Source: Antedon bifida (taxonomy: Eukaryota; Echinodermata; Crinoidea; Comatulida; Antedonidae). Taken from it: 64,000 nt of DNA. The notes under the pieces were generated by a model. That model was not told where the DNA came from and did no database searches. It saw only the letters and a program-made list of their open reading frames with translations. Each line of letters starts with the position of its first letter. Positions within the stretch are counted from its first letter, which is position 1. Made by a program: the position numbers and the translations under genes. This document shows, one piece after another, positions 11,161-23,559 of this stretch. The stretch is from the NCBI GenBank assembly GCA_963402885.1, contig OY727096.1, positions 24,533,820 through 24,597,819 of the forward strand, read 5' to 3'.

Positions 11161-12309
11161 AGGCTTGACGAGGATAATTGAGTTTTAGTTAATTTTAGTT
11201 TGACACAAACTTTGACAAATATAGTACCTTTTTATTGTCTGCATAAGACTAATTGAACTTGAAACTATATACCATCCGTAAAGGAGAAAATTCGGTTTTG
11301 TTGCTGGATGATGAACTTTCGTTTTCTCCTTTTCCTTGAACAGATCTTTTATTTTTTTAATTTACACTCCTTTGTAAATTCATAACATAACCATAGAAGT
11401 GGTAGGCCTACGAATAATATATTCACGTTAATAATAACGAAATGCAAATGTGCATAATGTTTTATGAATTATTACTGGTACATGTTTAACTGACTTGGTC
11501 CCAGATGGTTCTCGAATACATAGTAATTTTCAGCGTTAAAAAACTGGCGATTTCAAATAGACAAATGTCGTTTTCAGGAACGAATAAATAGATTTATGTA
11601 CTCAACTAAAATTAGCACCCAGTGAATTACTTCCGAAAGAGAAACTTGTCACAAAAGTCAAATTTAAACAAACTTAATTTGTGTTTTGTATGTAAAATTA
11701 GGGTTGAGGGATGGGTGTAAAGAGGAATATTTTTTAAATATATTCTTTTTCTATTCAGTAACGAAATATTAATTGTTTTCATGTTTTACAAATAATATAC
11801 CACTAAACACAGTAAAACCCTGCGATTTAATAATTTGTTGAAACTGTCACCATCATAGTCGATTGAAATAGTACAGTACATGTAACGATACACAACTACG
11901 ACGTTTATATTTGTATGTAATTACAGTATTAATTAATACAAACGTTGAGAAGCAACCGTCAGTAATAAAGTTTATTTGTATATGTGTTTATATAATGTAA
12001 AACAGTTTGTGAAAAACACCTATTCGGGGCAAATCGTAAATTCGCTTTTATCGTCAATAAATAATTATCTAACTTAACTTAATTAGAAGGCCTAATGTTT
12101 TTCAATTGTTTCTTAGAACCAATTCACACTTAAGTTGTTCTGCGTAGGGCATGTGATCCTTCGGCGTACTGTAGGCCTATCCTATACTGGCTTTACAACG
12201 CTACTCATGTCATTGAGGGGGAGGGTGGTGATCTGGGTGGTGGTTTATAACTGCAATAATAAAGTTGATTGTACATATATAGGCAGCGACTTAAAACGCT
12301 AGATCATTA

Positions 12310-12640
12310 TCTGTTTTAAAGTTTATTTATTTATTATTTCATTTCCCAACCAACAGTGAACTCATGGTTCACCACTTACAGGAGGGAACACAGACAAACA
12401 CGTACACATACAATAACAAATATTAAACTAAACTACTAACAATGTTATGAAACTTACAGAGATTAAAAAATACCTATATCCAACCTCTGCAGCACAGATA
12501 GAAAAAAATGGTTCGAATTTCTGTTGCCTTTGGGTTATTACGACGCCTGAGGGAATACTAAATACTGAATAGCTTTATATACTTGTGGAAGAGAGATTGG
12601 AATGTTCCATTTATCGCAAATCAATACATTTGTATAAACA
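12310..12640 (-). mobile_element. LINE 3' end remnant (minus strand)
   Basis: Read on the minus strand this ends in an untranslated tail AATGAAATAATAAATAAATA preceded by a decayed frame with many Arg and Gln residues, as at the C-terminus of CR1/L2-group reverse transcriptases. No reverse transcriptase core is present, so assignment rests on the tail and general character. Confidence 0.4.
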
Positions 12641-13285
12641 TATATTAAAACAATTTAATTATAGTATTTTTTAAAGAAAATCGGCCTGTCTTCAACATTA
12701 TGATGCTTTACTCGAGCTGTTCAACCGGTTTTCATCCATTAAAAACAATTATCGTAGGAGGAGATAGGAAAATGCGAAGCATCCTCGTATTATTGTGTCC
12801 GGGTATTTTTCAAGATGGAAATCCATTAGACAGTGTATACCACGATCGGAAAACACCCCATTTGGGGCAAATCGTTGAACCTAAACTCTTTTTAATTGTC
12901 AATAACTAATTATCTAACTCAATTTAATTAGTAGACAGGGTTATATCAGATGGTTGAAATCAGTACCGAAAGTACGAACAATCACGAGTAAAAAATAACG
13001 CGCGATTTACCAAATTTTGCCCTTACGTAAATTTATATATAGATACATACATACATGAAATTCATTTTTTTTAATCACTAAGGGCCTTATATAATTTCGG
13101 TATTTCACAGACACAACAGGTGTTAAGAAGCCTTCGCAACGGCTACTTTAAACTGTATATATGCAAGTATAGGCCTACAGATAATATTCATTCGACAAGA
13201 CAATTATCATTGTCATGTATTTAAACAGAGGTAAACGTGTAATATGGTATAGATGACGGATCATTGATTATTAATAGGCCCATAC

Positions 13286-16200
13286 TTAAAAATAACCATC
13301 TTCATAAAGTCCAGTCCCGTGAAGTTTCTGCTTGCATATCTGATCATACTCTTCCTTCTGAGCAGCTGTAAAATAGTTCTGCCAATCACCAACTATCCCT
13401 GAAAATACATATCGTCATAATAATCATTATCCTAAGAATTTGATTGGTTGGCTCTGTATCACATGACATTAGTTATTTCGTTCTATTAAATTGTGAAAGT
13501 TTGGTTTTGTCAAGCGAGACCGATGGAAATCTTAAAGTTACGCGTGCGTCGTCTGTCGGCTCGTCATATCATATTGCTCTGATTTTTTTGCTAGCGCTTT
13601 ACAGAGATTTAAAAGACCGAAACCGAATTAGTAAAGATAACTAACAGTAGGTGTGGTATAAAACAAAATAATGAATGTTTTGTATTCGTTGATTGTTTTT
13701 ATGAGCGTGAAAGTCTGAATTAGTCAATATTATTCGTCTATTGTGTTGATTGCTCTGTTGTTATTTACATCCGCCAAGGAGGTATATGTCATCGATCGTG
13801 TTTGTCTGTTTGTTTGTTAGCAGGATTACTCAAAAAGCAATTACAAGATCTTAACCAAAATATAAATACAGATAGATATGTGGTCAAGAACCACTCCATT
13901 AAATTTTGGAGGCAATCCAGACCACGGTCCCAATTCTTGACTTTTTAATATAATTTTCAGACCTGCTAGTGTTAAAAGATAGGACATAATTTTCAAAAGC
14001 CGACGAGCAGTCTTAAAGTAAAAAGTAAACTGAAATTGCTCGAGAAATAGGCCTACATGTCCAAAAAACTTTATTTGTGTACATAGAGGCAAGAGCTATA
14101 ATTTGTGATTTCTAATTTTAAAACATAATTTGATTTAATTTACAGATTTTTTTAATACGAGTAGTTTTTAAAAAATTATTTCTTTTACAATTCACCCGTT
14201 TGTTTTTGGCGTTGCTGTTCTATTGTTAGTCAACTAATACTATTGTTAGTTGAAAGGCTGGTTACATAACCATTACACCAAATTCGCATACACATGCTTG
14301 TATATTAGCCTAAATCACACACAGCATTAAGACACACACAAATATATATATATATTTTCCCGGAGAAATCTTATGCAGGAGAATTTTACAGTAGGCGGAG
14401 GTATGCACTCTCGGAGTGGTTTTCTTGTTTTAAGAGTTATGGCTATGGACTGTATTTGTAACCGCGGTTAGTTCAGTTATTAATTATATATTAAAATGTT
14501 GATGCATCCTTTAATAAGTTCCTTTAACGGTTCTCATTATATATATCATTCCATCCTATCCATTCTAAACACCCTTTTTTCAAGCTTTTGCATTCTTCGT
14601 TTTCATCTCATCCATTTTTGTCTTGGTGAAAAGGGAAGATACTTTATATTCTTCCCCTGAGTTTATAGCCTCTCTACCCAGACACGGACACGAACAGAAT
14701 AAAACAATAATAATCACTTTTTCATAAGTACGTTTTTTTTAAAATCAATTTTTATCGTCATTTTATTGCCATCGACATATTTTAACTAATTGTATTTTTA
14801 AAAATGTATATGAATGTAAATGTGGTTTCTTTTTAACATCAAAATAATCTTAGCCTATGTATATACTGTTTAAAAGATGTATTTTTTTAGCAATGTACCT
14901 TATAAATAAGAGAAATATATAAATGTGCATATATATATATATATTATTATATTTATAACTGTCAGAGAACTATAATAAAAGTGGGACGAACCCACACAAG
15001 ACAAAAAAAAAGTTCCCATTTGATATAACTTCCCATTTGATGTATGTATCTGTACCTTTTCTTATAAATGGCGTATTTTTATAGACATTTTTGTCGAACG
15101 TAGTCATTTTTTCTGGAGATGGTAGGACTCGCTCACTGCTGGTCTTCATACTTTTGAAGCTGGATTTGTTGACAATTTTGTCAATAACATCATCTGAAAG
15201 TTTGTATCCCATGAAATCAGCAACCTGAATAATGGCATCCTTAGGATTCTGAAGAAAGAATACATTGGTATTTAAAAGTTATGTTGTAGACGATATACAG
15301 TAGGTCTAAAGAATCATATAAAAGCAACTATTATAAAAATGTATTAAATCAAAAATAGAAAACAAAATATATTAATCTTATTTTTTCATACACACCTTTT
15401 TCATTTCTTCAAATTTCAAGAACAAAACATTAGGAAGGTGACGTCTTTCCCACCAGAACAGGTTATGTTGAAACCAAGAACCATAGCAAACTAAGGAAAC
15501 ATACAACAGCATTGATTGTTATGACAAGCAATTGACTCATAATGGTCCCATTCATATCAAGAAAGGCCGTCATACCATTGTCTTTTTTGTAATCTTCGTA
15601 AAACCGGTTCCAATCTGTGTACTTTGGCAGATTGCGGCTGTAAGTGTGAAACCTGAAGAACGATACGGCAACATCTTTTGGATTTCTGGTGACGTAGATT
15701 ATCTTAAGAAATGTTGAATGAATTATTGAAAAAAGAAAACAAACAAAGCAACGACATTAATATGGTAATTAGGCCTACCATTCCGCGATCTCTTGTTTAG
15801 TAGGCCTAAAAAATTAGGTTTAAGTATCAAATAATAGGCTATAATATCGTTTAACAGATTCAAGCCATCTGACCAATGCAACCATGAAGGAATATAGGTA
15901 GACAAATTCTCCTTCCGTCGTGAAGAATCACCTTTCTCTACTCAATCAGTTCCGTCCCATCATTTGAGTATTAGTATTACAATTATTATTATAAGGCTAC
16001 TTACCTTTGCGTTCTTCTTCAACAACTGCCAAGGTAGGTGAACACCGTGAAGGTGAGTTTTAATCATTCTCGGAGAAGGAGCTTTCTCTATAATTGTATG
16101 TGGAGCCGGTATTCTGTCGATCTTTTTTCAATTGATTAAAATTAATATGTTACAGAACTGATAAAAAGGAATTTCCCATTGAACATTGAACACTGTGAAT

Positions 16201-19200
16201 GAATATTTTCACTATTTATTGTTGAGCTAGCAAGCAATGACACATTGGGCCAACGTTGGTTAAGGTCAAGTTACGTAGTCACAACAATAGTGGGCCCGAT
16301 GTATTTTAAAAAGAAACGGCATGTGAAAAAGAGAACATCATAAGAAGGCCAAAGATATTTTCTGCATAATACTAATAGAATATTATACTTACCAAAGAAT
16401 AATGTGGCACGAAAGGCCTATCTATGAATGGTACATTCTCCATGTATGTGGTCTTTATCTTTTCTTCGTCACCTTCAACAGCAACTAAAGACATGATAGC
16501 TTGCATCCAGGTTGTTCCTAAATGGAAAATGGTCAAATTGTTGCTAGTTATTGATTGATGATTGATCGATTGATTGGTTATGATCATGGAATTTATCCTT
16601 GGTATAGACCTGTGTGTAATAGTTGAAATTGTTTTGTTGTAGATTTTTGGCTGATCATGAGGTTTCCGAATTTCATTTCTCTTATTTCATAAGTAAATAT
16701 ATAAATACAATAGGCCTAAGCCTACAGATAAAAACATATTTTTAAGAATAATTGTCCCTAATAGAAATCAAGTGATTAAGTGAAATCATTACGAAGATTG
16801 CGCTCGAGCTGCAAGACATGGTTGTGATGTCCTCTTGATATTTTTTGAGTTTTTAGCTGAATTTATATATTTATACGTCTTTTTTTGATATTGTGACTGT
16901 ACCTGTCAGTAATATAGTTTCGTGTAACGAAACGATCAACTAGCGGACATATTCATCTCAATGTTCGTAGCCTTATTCCAAAGCTAGAGGAGATCAAGGA
17001 AATCGCAATGAATACGAATCCTGTTGCTATCGCAGTGACTGAAACATGGTTGGACGAATCCGTCACAGATGCAGAAATACAGGTCCCAGGCTATGCTATC
17101 GCTCGGAAAGATCGTAGTCGTAATGGAGGTGGTGTCTGTATGTATTTAAACAATAACTCATGTTTTATAATTAGGAATGATTTAAATTATGTTGACTTGG
17201 AAGCTTTATGGGTTGAATTTTGTCAACCCAAGTCTAGGCCAATTATTATTAATTGCTGTTATCGCCCGCCAAGGCAATTAAATTTTATTGACCTTTTCGA
17301 AGAAACCGTTAGGAAAATCAGGCCAGACCTGGAATCAATTAGGAGATTTTAATTATGATCAACGTGATCAAAGAGCCTACCCGTATAACTGAATCAACTT
17401 TATCTGCACTTGATCATATTTTGTGTAATTCAAAAGAAATGATTACTCAGAGTGGTGTCGTATCGGTTGGCCTGAGTAACCACTGCCTTATATACTGTAC
17501 TAGGAAAAAAAATGAAACTTAAAAATAACAATCATAATACTGTAAAGATCCGATCCCTTAAAAATATAATGTAAACGATTATAAGTCGAAAATAAACGAT
17601 GTAACTTGGAATAATATTGGAAGTATTCCTGATGTAAATTTTGCCTGGAATTATTTTAAAGAAACATTGACTAATATTATTGACAAAGTTGCCCCCGTCA
17701 AAGAAGTAAGAATTAAACACATACATAAAGAATAGAAAACAGAAATAATCCTAAAAAGCTATGGAAATACCTTAAGGACATTGGCTATAGTACTAAGAGG
17801 AAGAATGTAATAATTAGGCCTATGTTTTAGATATTGATGATAACGCATGTTTTGATAATTGTACTATATCTAATTATTTTAATGACTATTTTACAAATAT
17901 TGCATCTGACCTTGTATCCGAACTGCCTATGTGCAATAATTATATTTTTGATACTAGTTCTGAGCATTTTAAATTTTACTTTTTATAATTCTACAAATGT
18001 ACTGCCGAATAAGTTTATACTGTTTGAAATTAATTAAGAGACCATATTTCATGAACTAAATAAACTAAACGCTAATGAAGGACCAGGATTCGATAATCTT
18101 CCAGCCAGATTCTTAAAAGATGGCGCGATTATCCTTAAGAAGCCTGTAACATAATTGTAAACCAATCTATAAGTAAAAAATCAAATCATATGAAAACGGC
18201 AAAGGTTTTGCCTCTTCACAAGAACGGTTCGAAAGATAATGTGAGAAACTACAGACCCATTAGTATTTTAAATAGCGTGTCTAAACTCTTAGAAAGAGTG
18301 GTTTATGATCAACTCGAAAAGTACTTGTTTGAAAATAACTTACTTTATGAATTTCAAAGTGGTTTCAGAAGAACTTTCTCTACCGACTCAATCCTCATTC
18401 ATTTAAACGATTTTATTAGAACACAGATTTCAAAAGGCAATTATGTTGGCATGGCCATGCTTGACCTGCAAAAAGCCTTTGATACTGTCGACCATTCTAT
18501 TCTGTGTAAGAAATTAGAAGCAATGGGGTTTGGGGTCGGTAGAATGGTTCCGGTCTAATAGAAGACAGATTGTTTGTATCGATGGAACTTTTTCGGAACC
18601 CAAACTTTGTACACATGGAGTTCCACAAGGTAGCATATTTCTGTTTATATGTTACATTAATGATATGTCAATATTATACGCTGATGATAGCGCAACAGGC
18701 GCGCTAGCTGTTTGGACATGCAAAGTCGTAAGCTGTTATGCACGGCGTTATTCTCGATTATGCTGTCTCGTCCTGGTATTGTGGTATCCGTACTGTCCTG
18801 AAAAATAAACTACAAGTAACACAAACAAAATTGTGAGATTTATTCTCGATCTTGCCGTTAGTGGATACCTGAAAATAAGCTTATTTTCAAGTATATTAGA
18901 CTAATCCACGCTTTCAAAATATACCACGATATTGACGCTCCTTATTGAACATTTTACAAAGATTTCTGATCGGCACACTCATAGTACAAGCAAATCCAAT
19001 GTAAACTTTGTAATTCCAAATATTAAAGGCCAAGCCTCTAAAACATTTTATTATAATGCTATTAAAGACTAGAATGATCTACCTTCCGTTATCAAGAGTA
19101 TACTGAAAAATTAGTTAAATATAAACGTGAAATGTTCACTTTGGTATTGTGCATTAACCATGCTGATGATGTATTGTATTAGTATGCATTTAGTACACAT

Positions 19201-19843
19201 TATTATCTAACTTGCTTGTTTAAAGGACCCAATTGAAATTAATTCATGGGTCATCCTGGTATTTTTGTTGTATTTCTTGAGTACCGAATAAAACAAACGA
19301 ACAAAATTATTTTTTGTTGGTTATTGTCTATGGATGTGAATCTGCAACATTGTCTATATCCAAAGGTCCGTAGGCCTACAGAAAGCTCAAAACCAAAACT
19401 GTAGCGTATACCCACGACGAAGGATATGGTGCAAATGGTGATTTGCATAATACATTGTTAATAGGCCTATAGGCCTATAGCATATGTTGGCAAGTTGCCA
19501 GGAACCATTAATATTCTATGGACGCAATTCCATCAATTGTTATCTATTATATAGGACTTTTTACCTGATTTTGGGTAAGTAACGAGCCAGATGTCATCGT
19601 CTCGAACCTCAAAATCTTTAATGGCATCAAGGTTATCCTCTCTCATCCACTTCGATAGTAATACGCCATCTTTTTTCCAAGTCACACAATCATTATCCCA
19701 GTCGTGCTCTTCGACCGAAAAACCAGCAAATGGATCTGCATGTAGGACAGAATAATGCAATGAGCCTCCGACTTCTGTATAATAGGCCAAATTGTAGTAT
19801 CATTAAAAAGAAAGAATAATATTTTACCATTTTCAGTCGCCAT
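13286..19843 (-). CDS. Cytosolic sulfotransferase (SULT-D), complete, 318 aa
   Basis: First gene of the array in transcript direction, with the same expected PAPS-dependent reaction. Coding exons: 19828-19843 (MATEN), 19565-19735, 16393-16517, 16005-16121, 15576-15702, 15396-15490, 15056-15248, 13286-13398; total 957 bases, frame intact. Motifs: YPKSGTTW, PRMIKTHL with the catalytic His, the 3'-phosphate box in exon 5, and a canonical RKGIVGDWQNYFT that keeps the Gly replaced by Asp in SULT-B and SULT-C. It is clearly more diverged from B and C than they are from each other. Intron 2 is about 3 kb and holds a sense-opposed LINE; intron 7 is about 1.7 kb and holds a dispersed repeat. The start matches the first exon of all sister genes. 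Confidence 0.9.
13766..14435 (+). mobile_element. Dispersed repeat in SULT-D intron 7 (interrupted)
   Basis: Begins CCGCCAAGGAGGTATATGTC, then GTTTGTCTGTTTGTTTGTTA, GATTACTCAAAAAG, AATCCAGACCACGGTCC, and ends near GGCGGAGGTATGCACTCTCG. From memory this word order is that of a repeat seen in many marine animals, but I cannot name its family. The right end is separated from the body by AT-rich sequence (about 14100-14385), probably later DNA. Confidence 0.5.
16800..19300 (+). mobile_element. Decayed CR1/L2-group LINE in SULT-D intron 2
   Basis: Plus-strand non-LTR retrotransposon opposing the host gene. The endonuclease region starts near 16945 (VRSLIPKLEEI, then TETWLD, GYAIARKDR, GGGVCMYL to about 17340). 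Reverse transcriptase is seen at 18190-18700: KVLPLHKNGSKDNVRNYRPI, SGFRR, DLQKAFDTVDHSIL, HGVPQGS and YADDSA. The C-terminal WNDLP-like end is near 19075. It is broken by many stops and frameshifts, and a stretch between YINDM and YADD is deleted, so it is inactive. Sister introns are about 200 bases, so this insertion explains most of the size of intron 2. Confidence 0.85.
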
Positions 19844-21059
19844 TTGGTAAACAACAACAACGCTTTCCAGATATAAAATACAACCGTTCGTGGTTCGATA
19901 AAATAGGATATAAGATAATATGAAAGACACACGAGGAGCCCTTATAAATCCAAAAATATCATACCATGGTTTTGGAATTTATCACAATAAAACATTGGTG
20001 GTTGATTAATAGCGCCGCCGCGTATTTAACATGGTCTATAATATAAATATAATGAACCGGATATATTGATTTACATAAGTAATTTTGTTTCTCGTTGTAC
20101 GCAGTAAAATGTTACTGCCCTACTGGTCGAAAGGTCAAAAACAAAACGGTAGGCCTACTTTATAAGCCTAAAAAAAGATACGGATGTGCATGTTCGCATG
20201 AAGGTTTTACCCGTTCACTTTACCCATACAGTTTCAATAAGAAATTCGTACTTAAATGAATACCTTTTTATGTTTTTTTAACCGAATTTTTCATAAAGAT
20301 ATGTTTAAGTGATCATCGCATTTTTCTATCGCTGTGTTAAATTCGATATGTTAAGACCTAATAATTAATATTTACCTTAAACCAAATAAACCGAAAATTA
20401 ACAAAAAATTAGCTCTAAAAAATACTTGAAACAATTCAATGTCGATTAGCTTTCAGCTTTATTTCTCTTTGTTCACCATATTGGGGACCATTGATTTTGA
20501 AAAAACAATAGGCAATTTTCGTGCTACGGAACCTGCCATCTTGCAGATACTGACAAACAGTCGTGACCAGCCGAGCGTAAAAAACAAAAATAACATAGCG
20601 TTTTTATGATGGGGATTTCAGGACACCATGTTAATTAAAAAATCGTATCAACCTCCATGATCTAAGACAGTCTGTGTGTAGGCTTAAATGTATATTTATT
20701 TGATAAATGTTTCTGTAATCTTTCTCTTTTTAGAAGGTACTTTATATAAAAAAGATAATAAGTATTACTATTAATTGATTGATGATCTGATTGGTGTGCC
20801 GCTTATTATGCAACTTTAATTGATTTGCATAATACCATAGTGACGTAAAGCGGCCATTTTTTGTATCACACGGGGGACTGCTAAAGAAAAACACGAGAGG
20901 TCAAAATTATCATAACACACACGGTGTCGAAAAACTCTGTTATCAAAGTACTTTGATGAAATTTAAAGATGAATAAGGAATGTTGGTAGTTGCTTGAAGA
21001 TTTTCGGAAAAACAGTACCATTAGAACTCTTAATAATTGTGAACTTATTGATAACTTCA

Positions 21060-21800
21060 TAGCCTACCTAGCGCTAGGCCAGGCTAGACGTTAGACTGGA
21101 CCTCTTTTTATTCTGTGATCGCGGCTCTCTGGGCAGTGAGACGGCAGTTGTTAACTTGACTCTCACCCGGCTAGCCTAGCTGAAGTTTAAGCTAAGGCCG
21201 TGTTTACACTACAGTTTGTTTATTTCAAGGTGAGCTTCACCAGGTTGTAAATAGGATAGTAAATCGGCCTAGGCTAGTTCTTGTTTATTTCAATAAAAAA
21301 GAGGTTATTAATTAGGCTAGCCTAGCTAGGCCTACCTAGCCTAGGCCTATACTAGCCTAGGCCTAGGCTATAGCAGGCTAGATAGAGGGCCCTAGCCTAG
21401 GCCTAGGCTAGGCCCTAGTAGCTAGCTAGCCTAGGCCTAGCCTACTCTAGAATAGAGGCCTAGGCTAGGCCTATTCTAATAAAGTCTAGAACTTGAGTGA
21501 GCAGGCCTCCTTCTTCCTAGCTAGCTAGCTAGCCTAGGCCTAACCTCTATAGATTATGCAGGATAGGCCCTAGCCAGATATAAGTAAAAGATAGGCTTAC
21601 TTCTACTAGGCAATCCCCCAGCAGCAGAGCCATCATCGCCCATATATGGGCCATGCCTACCTCTAGTGGCAAGCTTATGTTTTTAGAAAAGAATTGAAAA
21701 AGGCCAGTCTATTATTTATAGGCTACTCTTATCTATTCTTAGTTTAGGCCCTGCCCAGAGGCCCTAGTTAGCTAGGCCTAGGCTATATGGCTTATTTATA
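21060..21800. repeat. TAGGCCTA-rich low-complexity block 5' of CATIP
   Basis: Dense overlapping CTAGGCCTAG, GCTAGCTAGC and TAGGCCTA words, most compact at 21060-21560. These are self-complementary and degenerate rather than a fixed-period tandem array. Similar blocks occur at 43270-43665 and 54660-54830 and inside the 2.1-kb element near 7700-7980. Confidence 0.75.
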
Positions 21801-22451
21801 TTAATGGCCGACTGTTACACTGTACACTGACTGGCAAATAACATCATTGACCATTTTTCATTATTGGGGAAATCCGTTTTCAGTTATACTGTACTGCAGC
21901 CCTGGACAGTCCATGTGCATGTAGTGTTGAGCGTGATTATTATTTTAGGCTAGGCGTAGACTCACAGAGTGGAGTGTGTTAATGTTAAAACTGTCAGGAG
22001 AGTTTTTTAACATATTTATATAGGCCTAATTATTTACATTATTGAAATATATTTTGTAAAAAAAGATTTTTAAAGTTACAAAAATTTATTTTTTCAAAAA
22101 GTTATTTAATTTACAATGCAAAGGATAGAATATTAGGCTCAGTTCACCACTTAATTTTCCATTTTCAAACAATTTTGTTAATAAATTTATTAATTCTGAA
22201 TAGGAATTTTAAAACCTATGATATATGACAGTATACGTATTAAGATAAGATAAAAAACAATATTGATAGGAAAAATGTTTTAATAATTAATTGTTAATGA
22301 AAATGTGTTAAGAGAAAATATGTAGGCCAATGTAAAGAGACAACGACTAACAATTACAATTTTAAGGGAATATTTATATGGATATAAATAAAAGTGGATA
22401 TAATCCTCATCATAAGACCAAAAAAAAAGAAGAAATCCTACAAAAAGTTAA

Positions 22452-22990
22452 ACACCCATTCCCTACAATTTGTGACATTTTGTAAAAATAATGCATTATA
22501 TTACTTACATTAAGCCAGGTCATTCCATGTCTTCAATGTACGTTTTATGGTAAATTATGATAAAAAGAGAGAAATAATGTACTTTTGTAGGCCTACTAAG
22601 CTAGTAAACATTGGTACTGTACGAACATTGTATGCTAGCTATAGGCCTGACGTTGTATAGTTGCTGCATTAATTGTCTTTCTGTTTTTGCCAGAATCTGT
22701 TGATTAAAATTGGGAGAAACCCGGTTTTTTCGCTGAAAAGTTAGGAGTCTTCCATTTGTTTTGGCCTCACGATCGATCGAAAAGTGGGTGAAGAAGAAAC
22801 ATGAAAATATCAATCCGTGCGCAATGCATGTTGGGATTTATAGTGGCCCACTTAAATTATTAGAATTTTTCACTATTTTAACCATTTAAAGAGGAAAAAA
22901 GTTCTCAAATAGGACCATATAGTATTTATTTTTACATTAAATGTAGTTTGTGACCTTAAATTAGATCTAAAAAACATAGGGAATGGGACT
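22452..22990 (-). mobile_element. MITE-A (piggyBac-like ends, TTAA target), copy 1
   Basis: Flanked by TTAA at 22448-22451 and 22991-22994. The right end read inward is AGTCCCATTCCCTA and the left is ACACCCATTCCCTA. It is 539 bases with no transposase. The interior (CCATTTGTTTTGGCCTCACG, GATCGATCGAAAAGTGG, GCGCAATGCATGTTGGGA) matches the second copy at 45607-46232 in inverted orientation. Confidence 0.8.
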
Positions 22991-23559
22991 TTAAATTTAC
23001 AGAAACAATCTAATTTGGCTAAACTAAAAATTATCTCACCCACCCTCCCCGCAAAAAAAAAAAAAAAATTAAACTCAATTATCAAATTGCCAGTTTGTTG
23101 AAAAAATATATTTTTTTATTTTTTTGTTGAATATGCCATTTTAATATCACAAGTTATCCACTTTGACCAAAACTTGGATCAAAAACAACATTATTTACCT
23201 GAAAAAACTGTAATTTAAAGCCATTTATTTTGTTATTTTAGTAAAACCATATTTTTTTTTTCATTTATTTTTCTACGCAAGTGATTAACTTGATTAAAAC
23301 TACAAAAAAACATATTCAAAATCTTAATTTTCATTTTTCATGTTTTTGGGGGACAAATACATCTTTAATGTTTACTTCTATTATTTCCTACCAGGTTCAG
23401 TTTAAAGTTACAAGAATGAGTTGGCAGCAGTCTATTTGAAAGTGCTACCCATCAGACTACTCACCTACAGTCCAACAAAATCATCATCTGTTATTAGCGC
23501 CGTTGTCGTCATTTCATTGATTCTTTCAAATTTGAGGTAACAGCCACTGGCAAGTCATA

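Larger units (their letters stand above)
6070..11480. repeat. Segmental duplication, copy 2 (contains SULT-C)
   Basis: Direct copy of 2130-5980, enlarged by the 2098-base element at 6722-8819. Outside that insertion the two blocks are collinear from the 3' flank of the gene through its 5' flank. The copy also differs by small indels, for example six bases in exon 7 and about 170 bases absent relative to 5643-5814. Confidence 0.85.
10743..13285. other. Spacer between SULT-C and SULT-D
   Basis: Contains the rest of duplication copy 2 with its 5S-derived SINE, a LINE 3' end (12310-12640), and two direct repeats of about 80 bases at 12014-12092 and 12849-12935 (shared GGGGCAAATCG and TTATCTAACT). 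No host exon recognised. The rest is AT-rich unique-looking sequence. Confidence 0.5.
19844..23559. other. Intergenic region between divergent SULT-D and CATIP
   Basis: Shared upstream region of two divergently transcribed genes. It holds a TAGGCCTA-rich block (21060-21800), a MITE-A copy (22452-22990) and long A/T runs (22995-23350). Possible promoter signals near 20520-20880 include two YY1-like words (GCCATCTTG at about 20536 and GCGGCCATTTTTT at about 20850) and ATTTGCATAAT (about 20824). A 5' untranslated CATIP exon may lie here, but I cannot place it. No coding exon seen. Confidence 0.5.

Noticed and set aside
12014-12935. Long terminal repeats of a retroelement
   Set aside because: Repeats are only about 80 bases and diverged, and there are no TG...CA ends, primer site or coding region between them.
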